Assembly: GCA_013397845.1 (NCBI GenBank)
Contig: VZTG01007438.1
Coordinates: 164,909-228,908 of the forward strand
Direction of reading: 5' to 3'
Source of the DNA: Melanocharis versteri
Lineage: Eukaryota; Chordata; Aves; Passeriformes; Melanocharitidae
Length of the DNA stretch: 64,000 nucleotides
Below, in pieces: positions 23,139-36,100 of the stretch; within the stretch, counting starts at the first letter, position 1; every line of letters begins with the position of its first letter. A program made the translations under genes and the position numbers. The notes under the pieces were generated by a model that saw nothing but the letters and a program-made list of their open reading frames with translations, did no database searches and was not told where the DNA came from.

Positions 23139-26100
23139 TTTTTCAGAATGTCCAAGACTCAAAAAAAAGCAATAATGTGGGGCCACCACAATCTAGTTGT
23201 CCCACCTGGTATCATGTATGCATGCTGTCCAACACTGTGATCAATTTAGCTAGTGGCATCAGCAACTGCACTTTCTGAGACGCAAGTTACTTGCTTTCAG
23301 TACTCCCTGTAAAGCAGTGTTTCAGAGAGCACCCTTTGGAATACCATCTTCACAAGGGTTAGGCCAATAAAAAGATACATGGAAAAGTCTTTATCATAAT
23401 TGCAATATCCTAATTTAAAACAGCATCAAATATAAACTACAATAAATATTTATTACTGTTAGTTACAAGATCAAGAGGTTATAACCTGAAACAGGATCAC
23501 AGGAAAACAAATTTACCATTTTGTCAAAAAGGCTTAGAAGCCACAGTATAGCTTGTAGCAGCTTGCCAGGATTTGTTGTAATACAGCAGATGTCACATGG
23601 TTCACAGCAAGACCTCCAAAAAAGGACAACACAACCCTTGAAACACAATTTAAACACCATTAGAAGTGGACAACTTGCTGGCACTGTTACAAGGAGAAGC
23701 ACCATGCGCGTAGATGAGGGAACAAACATCCATGTAGCAAAATTTCCTTTCAAAAAAGGAAAAGAAATATTTGTAGATGTCAAAAATTTCACAAATCCAC
23801 AAAAGGAATGATTTAAAAGGCATAAAATTATGGCATGAAAACACGGAAGCCCATAGGAAAAAATATCATGATAAAAGCCTGAAAAAACCCTCAATATTTG
23901 GGGAAACAAGTAATTCCCCCAAACTGCTCAGTGCCTACTGGAAGATAAAATGAGACCAATGAGACATTGAATCTTTTAGGACAACCAGTCCTTGTGGAGG
24001 ATTTCGTAATTCTGGTTAACTTGCAGAACAACGAGGCAGTCTTGGCTGGCGAGGAGCTGTGGAAGGCAGAAACAGAGTTAGCTCTGGAGTAGGGACTGCA
24101 GGAACATTACCAGCCATTACAACAAACACACCTCAGTTGTGTGGAGAAAGATACTCAGGAGACCTCTCAAAAGGTACCCACAGGGAGACTGGGCTGTGCA
24201 CTTCCCCTGCAAGAATGGTCAAAACCAGCTAGAGACTGCTTTCCCTGTTCAAAGCCCCAGAACCAGAACCCAAGGAGCTTGGCAGCAACGCCTGCTGCAC
24301 CCAGCAGAGCACAGCAGGAGCTGGCGGCTGCTCTTTCTCAACTCAGAGGAACCCATTACCTGTGACAGCTGATTACTATGGTAATTTTTCAGACTCAATC
24401 AAACAACCTGGGAGCTGACAATACAGCAAATCAGGCTGTGACAGAGCCCCACAAAGCTTGCGGGCTGCGAAGGAAATGGTGTACCATGAAGAAACATCAA
24501 TCTTCAGTGCATTTTCACGTCTATGTATGCCATGTAGACTCTACAAATTGCCAGCAGTTATATGTTTCTTGTTAATTTACCGTGTACTTTTTCCTAAAAT
24601 CTATGGTTTACAAAGCCTCATACCAAGCTAAAAGTAGGAGTGTGTATTGCCCTCCAACATTTGGTTTGTGTCTTCCAGTTGTCTTGATGCTACTTTATTC
24701 ATGGAGAAAGGGCTCCATTGGAAGATGCAAACAAATACCTTCCTGGCAGATAAATAGACTAGAGGGAGTTTAAGACCTGAAGAATGTTCATAGCTGTGAG
24801 TTACCATGTGGCAGTGTAAGGGACCTGCAGTGAATTCACGAAAGTAACAGTCAACAACAAACATCTGAGGGATTTAACAGGTCTGTACAGGGTGGATGTC
24901 CCAGACATGTACAACCTGCTCTCCAGATTTTTCTTGGCCCAATGGACAGAAAGCTGAGAAATATACAAAAATAGTCAATCATCTACTAAGCATAGCAAAT
25001 TAGGGTTGTCAAGACCTTCCCCTAGTTTACTTTACTACTGAAAATAAGCAAAAGCTGTGATTTGTTTCTAATGCCAAGAATTATTAATCAACATTTGTTC
25101 ACTGGAAGACAAGCTAGCAATTGTACTATGATAAGAAGTGTCAAGTCACTTAAAACTTCCACAAGAAGTGTCAGTATTGTGACAAGATGCCTAAGAACAT
25201 GATCTGTCCTCACAGTAATTAAATCAGCAGAACAATCTAATTTTTATGCACGCAGAAGGGACATAGAGGGAAAGAGGATAGCACTGTGCTCTTCATTGTG
25301 CGATATCCTGCCAGCAAAACCAAAACTGCAAATGAAGAGAAAACGTGTGCAGTATTAGCCAGCCCTCAGAACCTCCTGCTTAGCATATAGAAGAGAAAAT
25401 TCCAATACAGCCAACCCAAGCACAGATGAGTTTTCATGTTTTGGCTATCGCTACAACAGTCAAAAGCAACACTTGCTTCAGATGGAAATGAAGATTTAAA
25501 TGCCCAAGCAAAGGATTAAGGTACATTTTGAGAATATTTTTAAGAATAACTCCAAAATTTCTTTGCTTATGAGAATGTGTGTCAAGACACAATAAATAGT
25601 CATATGGATTTTTTTAAGGAAGGGATATGAAATTAGAGAATTAGAGTCCTCCTTAATCTTTTTTTCATGTATATCAAGATGAGTCATGAGCAGAGCATGT
25701 GTTTGAAAAGTTTTGTTAATAAAAAGCCTATTTAGTTTATCTTATTCCCTATGAATCTCCATTCCTTCACACAGCCTAAATAAAAGCAATAAAATCATGT
25801 TTACATTGGGATATTTGCCTTTTTTTTCCTCAAGAGGTAATTTCTTTCGCCCTTTTGCTAGCACTGCTATGTATGCAAAGCCTAAGTACAAATTACCAGT
25901 TGAAAATGTAACTTCAACTTAATACAAACAGCAGATAACTGAGACCTTCCCATAGGCATGGTCTTCCAAGAGAGGGATCTTCAGATGCTCTTGTTGAACA
26001 CTGAATGTCCCTGTGGCCAATTTGGGGTGGAAATAAGACAAATAAAATTAATAAGAAATAAGATAACCCCATGGTGTTGCTCCACTTCTTTGGGAGTTTC

Positions 26101-29100
26101 CTGATGTTGCTGTTTCACAAGGGAAAGGAACAGAGGAGGTGAAATTCTCGCAGTGGGTGTCAGGGCTCATGTTGCCTTTGGTCCCATGAGCTTTTTGGAT
26201 GGTAGGTAAGCCACGTGCCCGGTGCAGATGAGAGGCAAAGGGGGTTCTGATAGGAACAGTTGCTGCTGCTCTCTGGATCTCTGCTCTCAGCACATCTGGG
26301 CCATGTGTCCTTTAGGGAGCCAGCACAGCACGTGTCACCGGGGCAGCAGGAACAGCAACAGCTCCAGCCAGGACTCAACAGAACGGGGAGAGCAGAATTT
26401 TGGGTACCAAGCTCTACAGCAAAACAGCCAGCTTTGTAGGAATCCCACCAATGCCAAATCTGAGTAAATGAACTCAGCTCAAGCTGCAACACCACAGGCC
26501 TGGGAGCAGGATGTACTTTACCCAGAGAAAATAGGAGCAGAAAGATTCAAAGCTGGAAATTCAAAGCCCACTTCAACCATGTCTTCTTCAGCTCTTGGAA
26601 AACAGCCTTGGTAAATCTCTAGTCACAGAATGATGACAATTTTCCCGGCTTGTTGGCTAAACAGTACCAGTACTAAATATAGGCCTCTTTGGCATGCCAG
26701 CAGGAGCTTGCCAAACATGAAGGAGAGCAATTTGTCCTTCCTGAGAAGACACATGCCACCCTCAGGCATATGGTGCCGAGCCAGAAACAATTCACCCCAG
26801 AATGGCAAACAGCCCACTGCCGGCCTTGGCCTGATGTGCTCCCACACTGCCACAGAATCATACTGGGTACTGTAGCATGGACCATAACTGGGACATTCCA
26901 GGGCAGTATTTTTCCCAGGTAAGAGTCACTGCTGTAAGACAACTCACTGAAGTGCAAAGTTAAAAAAGTAATACCATCATTTGAAAAAAAAAAAAAACAA
27001 AACCAGGGAGTAATCTGATGAATCTTCACACAATATTTTAAGGGTCTAAACCCACCTATGAGAGTGCTCCACCTCCGACTACTTTTAATATATAAATTGG
27101 CATGTACCGATAGCTCTGTGACAAACAGATTGTCGCAGCTGTCAGAGTGAGTCACAGAGAAATCAACTGCATTTGAGAGGAAATTGGCTTATCCTTTAAA
27201 GAGCAGGCCTGCAAATAAACAATGGTGGGAGACATATTTAATGCACTATATGGGTTTACTTTGCTCAGAAAATGAGCTAATCTAGAGAAAAAAGAAAAAA
27301 GAAAAATTCCAACTTATTTGTGAATCTCTTCTGATGGATTATATTCTCGTAAAGTCAGACAGACGGGTTCAGTTTTTAGTAGCTTAGTCACAAACAAGGT
27401 CCAAGAACTGCCTTTAAACTAACACAAAAACATGACATTTCCATTTCTTTGGGACCTCTGATCTTTTCACCCAGAAAGAAACTAGTCAATTTCAGTCTTA
27501 CACTGGAAATGGATTATCTACAAAAATGCTTCTGAGCAATAAAATGTTAGACTTTCATCCAACGGTGAAAGCTGGCCAAGCACAAAGGTCCATAGGCACA
27601 CAACTGCTTACAAGATAATGACCAAGAACAACAGAGGAAACCCCTGAGATCCAGAGAAGGTAGTTGCTCTGTTATTCCAAATGCAACAATTATGCTCAGA
27701 GACAACCAAAAGTAAGGAAGGAAATCAGCATTGATTAAAAGTAGACCTACCCTTATACAGAGTGGAAAACTCTCTACAGAGCTTCCCATGTAAGAAGCTA
27801 TACTAGATCTGTTTGAAGAATCACTTTTCTCCAGTTAAAAAGGTGGATAAGAAGGAAATCAAGTTCACTGAAACAACAGAAAGGATTTCTGTATTGCCCA
27901 TTACCTTCTCCATGACAGAACCACCAAGATGTGCTAAGCAAAGAGCTTTGCACTTGAGAAGATTTTCATCTCCAACCTACAGCTGGGGAGTGGCTGCCAC
28001 AAACAACAGAGAAGAAGCAAGTTAGGAAGTTGGTTAATTACTCATGGGATCATCATCTCTCAGAGGGAAAATCAGAAATGCCTTAAAAGGCACAAAGGGC
28101 AATGGGACCAGCAGTTGGAATTTTAGGTGCCTGTTTGCAGGCTGAGAACTACTAGCTTAATTTATATTAGTTGAGATGTTTTGAAGAATCAAGAATTATG
28201 AACCTTCCACTGTGGTAAATGCCTTTTGCTGCAAATGGCTTTGAAACTGTCCAGGTGTGGCAAAGACCTCATGCAAGGTGTGGTCACACCGACTGGACCA
28301 TCCCTGAATCCTGGAACTGAGCTGCTGCCATTTCTGTCAAATTTCAGTTGAAGATCAGCATAGAGGTGCTCAGAATCAGAGAAGATGGTGGCCCAGGTAG
28401 AAAAGGGCTAGAGAATAGAAGATTAATAGATTTGGGGAATATTTTCTCCTTTTACTCATTGCAGTGAAGGAAGAGATAGAGTTCTGTGGCCTACTTAATA
28501 TTCTTTAACCACTCTTGAGCTGTGAGTAATGTTCCCCTTTAAAACCTTCTTGACATGTACCCTGGTTCTTAACTGAGTGCTCTTTGTTTGGAAAACAGCC
28601 ATTAGGCACTCACCCTTATCTCAAGAGTCAGACAATCATTACTGTAGTGTCCTGATGTGTTCATTCTCTTTAGGTTTCATATGAACAAACTGGATTCCTT
28701 GGAATGAAAGTGGCTTTTCTGTCCTGCTGTGTCAGGAAATAGAGACATTTCTGACATATAATACTATTTTTCTAAGGATAAGGTCATCTTACTGTGCCAA
28801 GGAGAGTCTTTTTAAGGCCATAGAATGAAGTAACTCCAAAAATGCACTGGTTTTTATTTATGTAAACAAATAGTTTTCAAGCTTTCTGTCTAGCCCAAGG
28901 CATTATTAATATTGACATGAATACATAGTTGGCTTCCAAATAGGCCTGAAATCCCTGTAGCTCATCTATGCTCAATACAAAAACCCTAAAAAATCCCAAC
29001 TGTTGAAACATCACTGCAGTCTAACAGCTTAGCAGGAGGTTCTCATCTGTTTTCAAAACAGATTTCCAGTGAGTTTCAGCTCCTAGTTGGTTCTTTAAAA

Positions 29101-29763
29101 CTCGCAGATTTGTACAGTCAGGCTCCTTCTGTTTCATCAGAGAGTGAATAATCTTTTCCATGTTTGAGTTATTACCATTTTAGTAGCAGAGCTCAGCCTC
29201 ATTTTATAATTTCTGCTGGGTGAGTAATTCCTCCTCACCCAAGTAGCATCATCAAGTTTCCATGTGAGCAAGAACTTGCAAGATCAGGACCTTTCACCCT
29301 CAGCACTGCCCCTTTCTTAAGAGTGTAACTATTTTTATTCTCCAGCTTCCAGGCATAGAAATGTTGACATCTAAACTGAGGAATGCCAATGGTTGAGACA
29401 CAGAAAGAAAATAAAAGCCATCAATTAAATTATTTAGAATGTTTACAAGACATTGCACTATTAAGCAAGGATCTGTTTACACAATGGAGTTATTTCAAAA
29501 TATCTACATGTTTTGAAAGTCCAAGTCTTAAATGCTGCACATGTTTAAAATGAAATAATGTTTCATGCTTTACTAAGTAGTAGATATTTTAAAATAATAG
29601 ACATTTCAAAATAAATTCTAACACTTATTAGGCTGTCTCCAATAAAGTATGTTCTTCCATAAACCTTTAAGAGAACTCTTCTTACACTTCCGTATATTGA
29701 CCAGCAGAAATGAAACCCTTCCAGGCACAAAATCCTTACCTGCTCCCCTAACTTGGGTACTGT

Positions 29764-30180
29764 CACCAGTGACAAGCCCCAGGGGTCAACCTGTGTTAGG
29801 GTGCAGCTGTGTTAATGGCCTGGGTGGTGGGACAGAGAGGAGCCTCAGCAGGTTTGCAGAAGATACGAAACGGGGAGAAGTGTTTGACAGAGCAGGTGGC
29901 TGCGCTGCCATTCAGTGGGACCCTGGCAGGATGGAGGCTCTCCAGTTGTACTGGACATGCACATACCACAGTGAGTCCAGCCAAGGGCCACTACCATTGG
30001 TTAAGGGCTTGTAAAACCTGGCATACAAGGAGAGGCTTAGAGAGCTGGGACTGCTCATCCTGGAGTCAGGGCCAGACTGCTTATGGTGCCCAGTGACAGA
30101 GCAAGAGGCAACAGGCAGGACCTGAAATACACAATTGTCAGAGGTCCCTGCCAGCCTCAGCTGCTCCATGATTCTGTGGT
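29764..30180 (+). mobile_element. CR1 LINE fragment
   Basis: A diverged CR1 3' region in + orientation. Recognisable segments are 'agtgacaagccccaggggtc' (29768-29787), 'ctcagcaggtttgcagaagat' (29843 onward), 'ctgcgctgccattcagtgggacc' near 29901-29923, 'acaaggagaggcttagagagctggg' near 30026-30050, and the tail 'gctccatgattctgtgg' near 30163-30179. Internal deletions shorten it compared with the consensus. The overlapping frames at 29649-30169 are inside this element and are not genes. Confidence 0.85.
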
Positions 30181-33100
30181 TTTCTCTGTACTTTAAAGAC
30201 TATGAAACCTCGTTCTTATCTCTGACTCATCTCTCATTAACTTACCACTTCGCAGGAGGAAATAATTTGGATCCAGTAGGACCTGACCCCAATGTCATCT
30301 GTAGTGGGCAGCAGTTTTCTAGCATCTTCAGTGAGCTCTGTACTGGTTCTGTTCATGATGCACTGAAACACTGGAAGGACACAAAAGGTTTTCACTGCTT
30401 GTAAAATGTAGGCATAATCAAAGCATACTGTCTTCTCTGAATGCAAATCCATTTTACTCTGATGCAGTCAATACTGGGTCCACACTGTCCTCCATCATTC
30501 AGAAGTGTTGTGCCATTTCCACGGCGTGAAGGAGTGTGCCCATCTCTGTACCAAAGCTTCCCCTCACAAAGGGAGGGATGGGGTGGCTGAAGGTTGGCTT
30601 GCCAGCTTTCACTAAGAGTATCTCCATGGCAGAAAGTTCACTGCTCTTTGGCTGTCGAACACGAAAAAATCTCAATTACTAAGAACCTCAAATTTCCTTT
30701 GCATCTGGGCACATTAGAGCCCAGGACATGATTCGTTGCAGTTTTCCAGGATGGCCCCTGCTGGGATATGATGCCTTTTTGTCTCAGGAGAGCCAGTATG
30801 CTGCTGTCTGCTTGTCCCCCTCTGCCCTCCCTCCCTGCTCCTATCCTCCTGACCTGCCATCCAGCTGGGCCAATGTCAAGCAGGGAACAGTGCTGCCAAC
30901 ACCAGATATGTAACAACACACAGAGGTGCAGGCAAAGAAAAGGTCTGCAAGGGGTCAGCCCTTCCTCCTGGTGTGTTGTGGTGCTCCCTTCTCTCTGCAT
31001 TTGTGTTGAAAGAGCAAGAAATAGTGGAGATTCACAAAGAGCTATCTCATTTCTGTAAGCACACACCGGATTTGCAGATGTGCCTGCTCTGGACATTCCC
31101 AGGAGACCAGTGCAACCCCAGCTCGTGTTCCTTCCCTACCACCCCAGCTGCAGTCGTGACTGGGCTTCTCCATGTATCTTAATCCATGTAAAATTGGTCC
31201 ATGGAGAGGACCGTAAAATTAGGCTAGCACTTTATGGATTAAGTAAAAGATCTCAGCCTGGTGAGTATCACGCTGGAAACTGGCCAGGGAAGTGGTGTGG
31301 CTCAGATCACACACCGAGACTCTCTCTGTGTTCTCCATAATCATTATCCTATTTTACAATAAGGATAAGATCAGCTGGACCTCGCTGCTAGCTCCCACAG
31401 GACAATCTGGCTGTGTAATGTAAGTAAAAGAGGCTATCTGCTGTCTGCTGCTTCCTCTTCTATTTCTGTTCAGGGAATCTGTGAAGCATCCATATTTCGG
31501 TCTTTCCAGACGCATCTTGGCATTTTTGAGAAGAATAAAAAGCTGAGGACTTACTTTGTAAGATGACTGGTCCTGTCAGAAAATTGATTGGTCAAGGGGC
31601 ATTTTCTCACCCAAAGATCCCCACACTTCCATGTCTGCATTCCTGCTGCATTACTTCATCATCACCTTCAGAAAAAGAATATCGAAACAAGGACCTAGTT
31701 ATCACAGAGAGCCAGAGGGAAGCTTTGTGAGTGACTCTTGCCTTTCAGAGTGACAGTTCTGGGGCAATTACACTTCCCTTTCTTTCTTACGGAAAGGGCA
31801 GATCTGCTGTTTTGAAGTTCTGCTCGTGTTTCTACCCTAGCGGCCTGTTTTAGGAACATTTAGAATGTTTACAGTGGGGCCACCAGAGAAATGTGGGTTT
31901 CAAATGCACATGCTCATGAGAAGGGAGCTCAGGAAAATGAGAGGATATGATTTTGAGAAGCATGCAGATCCACATGGACTTCGTAAGCTGTGCTGTCTGC
32001 GCAGACCCATTTGAGCCATGGGGTCCTAGGATATCTTAGCCGATTTCTCATGACAGTCTGTATAAATTGTGAGAAAAAAAGACATGCCTTATTCTGGGAA
32101 TCCAAAACTTAGAAGTGTCTGACAGCCCAGAAATGCTACCAGAGACAAGCCTACAGCCCTTGCAGCTCTTGATTATACAGATTTTTTTATTTTGTTTTTG
32201 TTACGGGAGGAAGAAAGCATTCTGCCGTTTATGCCTAATGGAGATTTGTCTTGGTATCAATTGACTTGGTAGACCATCTTGGACAACATTTATTTTGAAG
32301 GCTGATTGGAAGGGCAGCAGTGTCCCTTTCCTTGGTGGGGGTCCTTGGCCTGTCAGGGAAAGATGCTTTTGTCACAATGAAGTCTGTAGAAGGACCCAGA
32401 CTGTGAGGCTTCTTTTGATACTGCCAGTTTGAGAGGCTCCACTTCCATGCCACTTCACGGAAATTTGTCTCCCCACAGGTGCCCAATTTCAAAATATTTC
32501 TCTCTCCTTCATGAGTTATGGGGCTTTGGAAGGCTATGAGGTTGTCAGACCTTGAGAGGGCTACTTTTTGCCTGTTACCTTTGCCAACTAAAAGGCCTAG
32601 GCAATGGAAACATTTGAGGAGACTTGCTAAGGAAAACATGTAACATTTATAACCTTGCTGCCTTTCTCCCTGACTCATTGCCACAGCAATGGACCACAGT
32701 TTCAAGATGTAGTCAAGAGCTCAGTCCCACGGAGAACCTTCTCGCCTTCCTGCATCTCAGTAATCCATGTGCCTCGCCAGCTGCTACCAAACCCATCTGC
32801 TTCTAGTCCAAGTCCCGGTAGGACAAAGCTGTGCCATCATCCAGATGGCAGGAGGATGATGGAGACATCCACAGGGCAAGGGAAGCACCCTGACCCTGGA
32901 TCCTTGTTTTATGTGTTACGAGGGGTTACCAACCCTCTCTGCAAGCAGTCAGGCCAAACCTCCAGGAACAAACTTACATTTCAGCCACCAGATATAAATT
33001 GAGGCAGATACAGCAGAAGTAGGAAGGGCTACTGACCCCAATGTCTGGCCTCAAGACCACATTTCTTCCTTTCCCTATTGGTTTGAAGGCTATATTGGAC

Positions 33101-36100
33101 AGCGCTGTGAGATAAGAGTAGGGCATTTATGCAGATGTTATGGTGCAGGGTCTGTGGTGTTGTACTGCTGACAAGTCAGCGTTGGGGCAAGTGTCAAAAT
33201 GTCCTTTAAAAAACACTGCATGGGAGTTTTGGAGAGGTCTTCTTCAGTGGTGCCCTACTTTTATGCAGAAGTGTCTGTGGCCCTTTATAAAGGACTGTCC
33301 TAGAACTGCAACTGTGTCTGAACGTGAGAGTCCCTGACTAGGTCTAATGGCAGTGATCTAACAGGATGATTTGTAGGGATGTAAGGACACTGTCAAGTTG
33401 ATTTTAACACAAAAATGAACCCTTAAAGTAAACGAGAGAAAAAACTCTATAAAGTGAAAGTGACCTGAGGACAGAAAATTATGCTGACCTGGAAAGCACC
33501 ATGCAAATTTTAGTGGACATGTTGACTAAGGACCATGTCCTCCTGGAGGTAAGTTGTCCTTTTGGGGAAGGTTCCACAGCCAAATCTGTTCTCTTGTACA
33601 TCATCAGCTTGAGCCTCTCCGTTGCTCCTTAGTCAGTGGTTGTGTTGTGAATCAGTCTGGAGCTTGATGCATTCTGGCTAGCCCCAGCTAGCCCCTAATC
33701 CCTAAGTATTAACCTGCAGTGGATTTGGGCAGCCTCCAAACTGTCCTGCAAGGTAGGCCTGAAGAAAGGGATTTCAGCAGGCCATCATCATCTCCCCAAC
33801 AACCACTGTGTTCTGATACACGCAGCAGAATCCAAACAAAGCAAGAATTCTGCCCCCAGCTCTCTGCATGCAGCCCTTAGGTGGAGTGAACATGAATAAT
33901 GGGAGACCCCGAAAAAGGGAGGAGAACCAACAGCTATGGCCAGTGTGGGAGGTTTCTGCTAGTTTGTGTGGCTGCCCTTCCAGCTCCACATATGTAACCA
34001 TTGTCCTCACCAAATGTATGAGCAAGGAGTACTCACATGATAAAACATGAAAAAGTGCTGTTGCAAAAGCTCTTGAATCCAAAAAAAGCACACTTTGAAA
34101 TAAATAAGGGGCATTGGGAAATTACATTCTGGCAACTGCACAAAGTGTGTGCATTTCCCATAGAACTGAATAAAAATAGATTGTGTTGAAAATAACGATA
34201 AAAAACTCATGGGAATGCAAGTCTGGCACAGTTTATATTCCACTCCTGGGGCTAAAGTTGGAATATTGAAAGGGTGGTGCAATTATGAATTTTACTTTAA
34301 ATATGTAAATATTTCTGTTTCTTATAAAAGTATAAAAAACAATCACATACTTTCTTTGATGATCCATAAATCTACGTTAAATAGCCAATCTTAATTCACT
34401 GCAAGTCAACTGATTTCAGATACTTACACTGCATTCATAGAGAGATTAATATGATGGGGTCTTTAGATTCTGCCAAAATAGAAACAGTAATGTCGTATGG
34501 AGACAAATGCATGTGTGTTTATTTATACATGCACATACATTCACTTATAGAGAGATAAAAACAGTCTTTCTGTTCCAGAATCTGTAAAGGTCATTACATT
34601 TTGATTATTTTTTAATTAAATGCATATCCACAAGTTTGTATAAACAAACCATCCTGAGACAAACTGGAGACTTGACAGTCCAGCGCACAGCTCTGGCACA
34701 TTCATATTTGTCCTTTAGGGTCTGCTAGTTTGCATTAAGGTTCTTCTCTCAAATGTAGCCCTTCCAACTACCGGCACATGTCTTCCCTCACAGACAAGGC
34801 AATACCTGAACCCATCTTGGCTGATGCCCATGGGACACTAAAGTGTCTGTCACACAGTCCAGCAGTACCTACCTGAGCCCAGCTGTGTGTAGGTGTGCAG
34901 AGACACCCCAACTGAGAAACATGTTAGGGTCAGAGTGGTGGTTTTACTCACTAATGCTATTCTCAGTTTTCACCAGGACAAAAGTCTCCAGGACCATTAC
35001 CACTACACGAGGGTCCAAACCAAAGAAAATATTTCAGCTGGTGTTTATGTGCCCTCTTTAACCAATACTTGTGCAGATGCTTTATTCTTCTTGCCAAGAA
35101 TAACTTATAATTTCCTCAAGAATATAATGAGTAACAATTAAATGTATCAGGGAAAAAACAAAACAAAACAAAACAACAAAACAGACAAACCAAAACAACC
35201 CCACACAACTAAAACCCAAACCCACAAAACCAAAAAATAACTCAAACCAAAAGCCCAACATTTAATGTTCTCTGAAAAAGTTGCCTCTTCCCTAGAAGAT
35301 ACCACTTGGAAGTACAGACTCCACAGCTCTGACTCCCTCCTTCTGGAAATTAGCTCCCAAGAAACTGAAGTTAATTCTCATAATGCCTTTTTTTTAAGGA
35401 ACACTGACAGTTAATAAGAAATGAGGCATGGAATTGTAAGGTTGTTCTCCATCCAACAGCTATTTCTACTCCTCTGCTCCCTGTTTTTGCCACAAAGTAG
35501 ACGAGCTGAAGATTTCATATCTGAGCTCAGGACTAACAGAAGAAGATTTGCAGGGAGAAAGTTCATTTTTCAAAAATCATTGAATTCCCCAGCTCCCTCA
35601 AGGAAAATGAAGCAAAACTATCCATTCACTATCACTCTTTTTCATCTAAATGACACCCAAGCAGCCATGGCAGCGACTGCAGGTTTTTAAAATCATATAT
35701 GTATTATGATTTTTTCACTAGGGCTTCATATTTCAAAAGATCTAAGAATTACTGCATCTTTTGGGATATTTGTGTGTTCCTCTAGTGACATGGAAGAGTT
35801 TAACTTTCCAAGAGAAGATGTTGAGCCATCTCTGATAAGCAAGACTGATGCAATTCATTTCCATAAAGGTGCTACTAGACTACATAGACTGATATCCTTC
35901 ATCACTCAGATCATATAAGCCTCTTCTACTGAGCATAGTAACAAGTGCTTAGATAAAGGCTGAGAACTCTCCCAGTCTTTTCACCTCAAGACATTTTCTT
36001 CAGCTGATGAATAATTCCTATGTTTCTTTTCTGCACATCTCCTATTCCTTCGTATTCTTTTGAACATATGAACAGTAAATCTGTACCTTTTTTTTACTGG

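Larger units (their letters stand above)
18423..29763. other. intergenic DNA, no supported gene
   Basis: About 11 kb between the PIK3CG 3' end and a CR1 fragment. It holds many frames of 60-180 codons on both strands (largest plus 18928-19470 and minus 26673-27155), none with family-like motifs, splice context or a Kozak-supported start. Low-complexity text occurs at 21646-21706 and a short direct repeat at 23092-23138. A CCHC-like string at 23676-23714 is the only hint of a decayed retroelement. Moderately GC-richer patches at 18990-19500, 20700-21240, 22270-22510 and 26050-26500 have no recognised identity. Confidence 0.65.

Noticed and set aside
23463..23909. 148-codon minus-strand frame, hydrophobic, Cys-rich
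   Set aside because: Hydrophobicity comes from translating the complement of A-rich DNA; no ordered membrane-protein pattern or homology. The + strand of the same region gave the zinc-knuckle hint instead.
26673..27155. 160-codon minus-strand frame
   Set aside because: Contains the complement of a poly-A run, shows no domain, and overlaps several equally long + strand frames.
32235..32705. 156-codon minus-strand open frame
   Set aside because: No family similarity that I can see, no supported start context and no conserved motif. Length is within chance for 64 kb on six frames.
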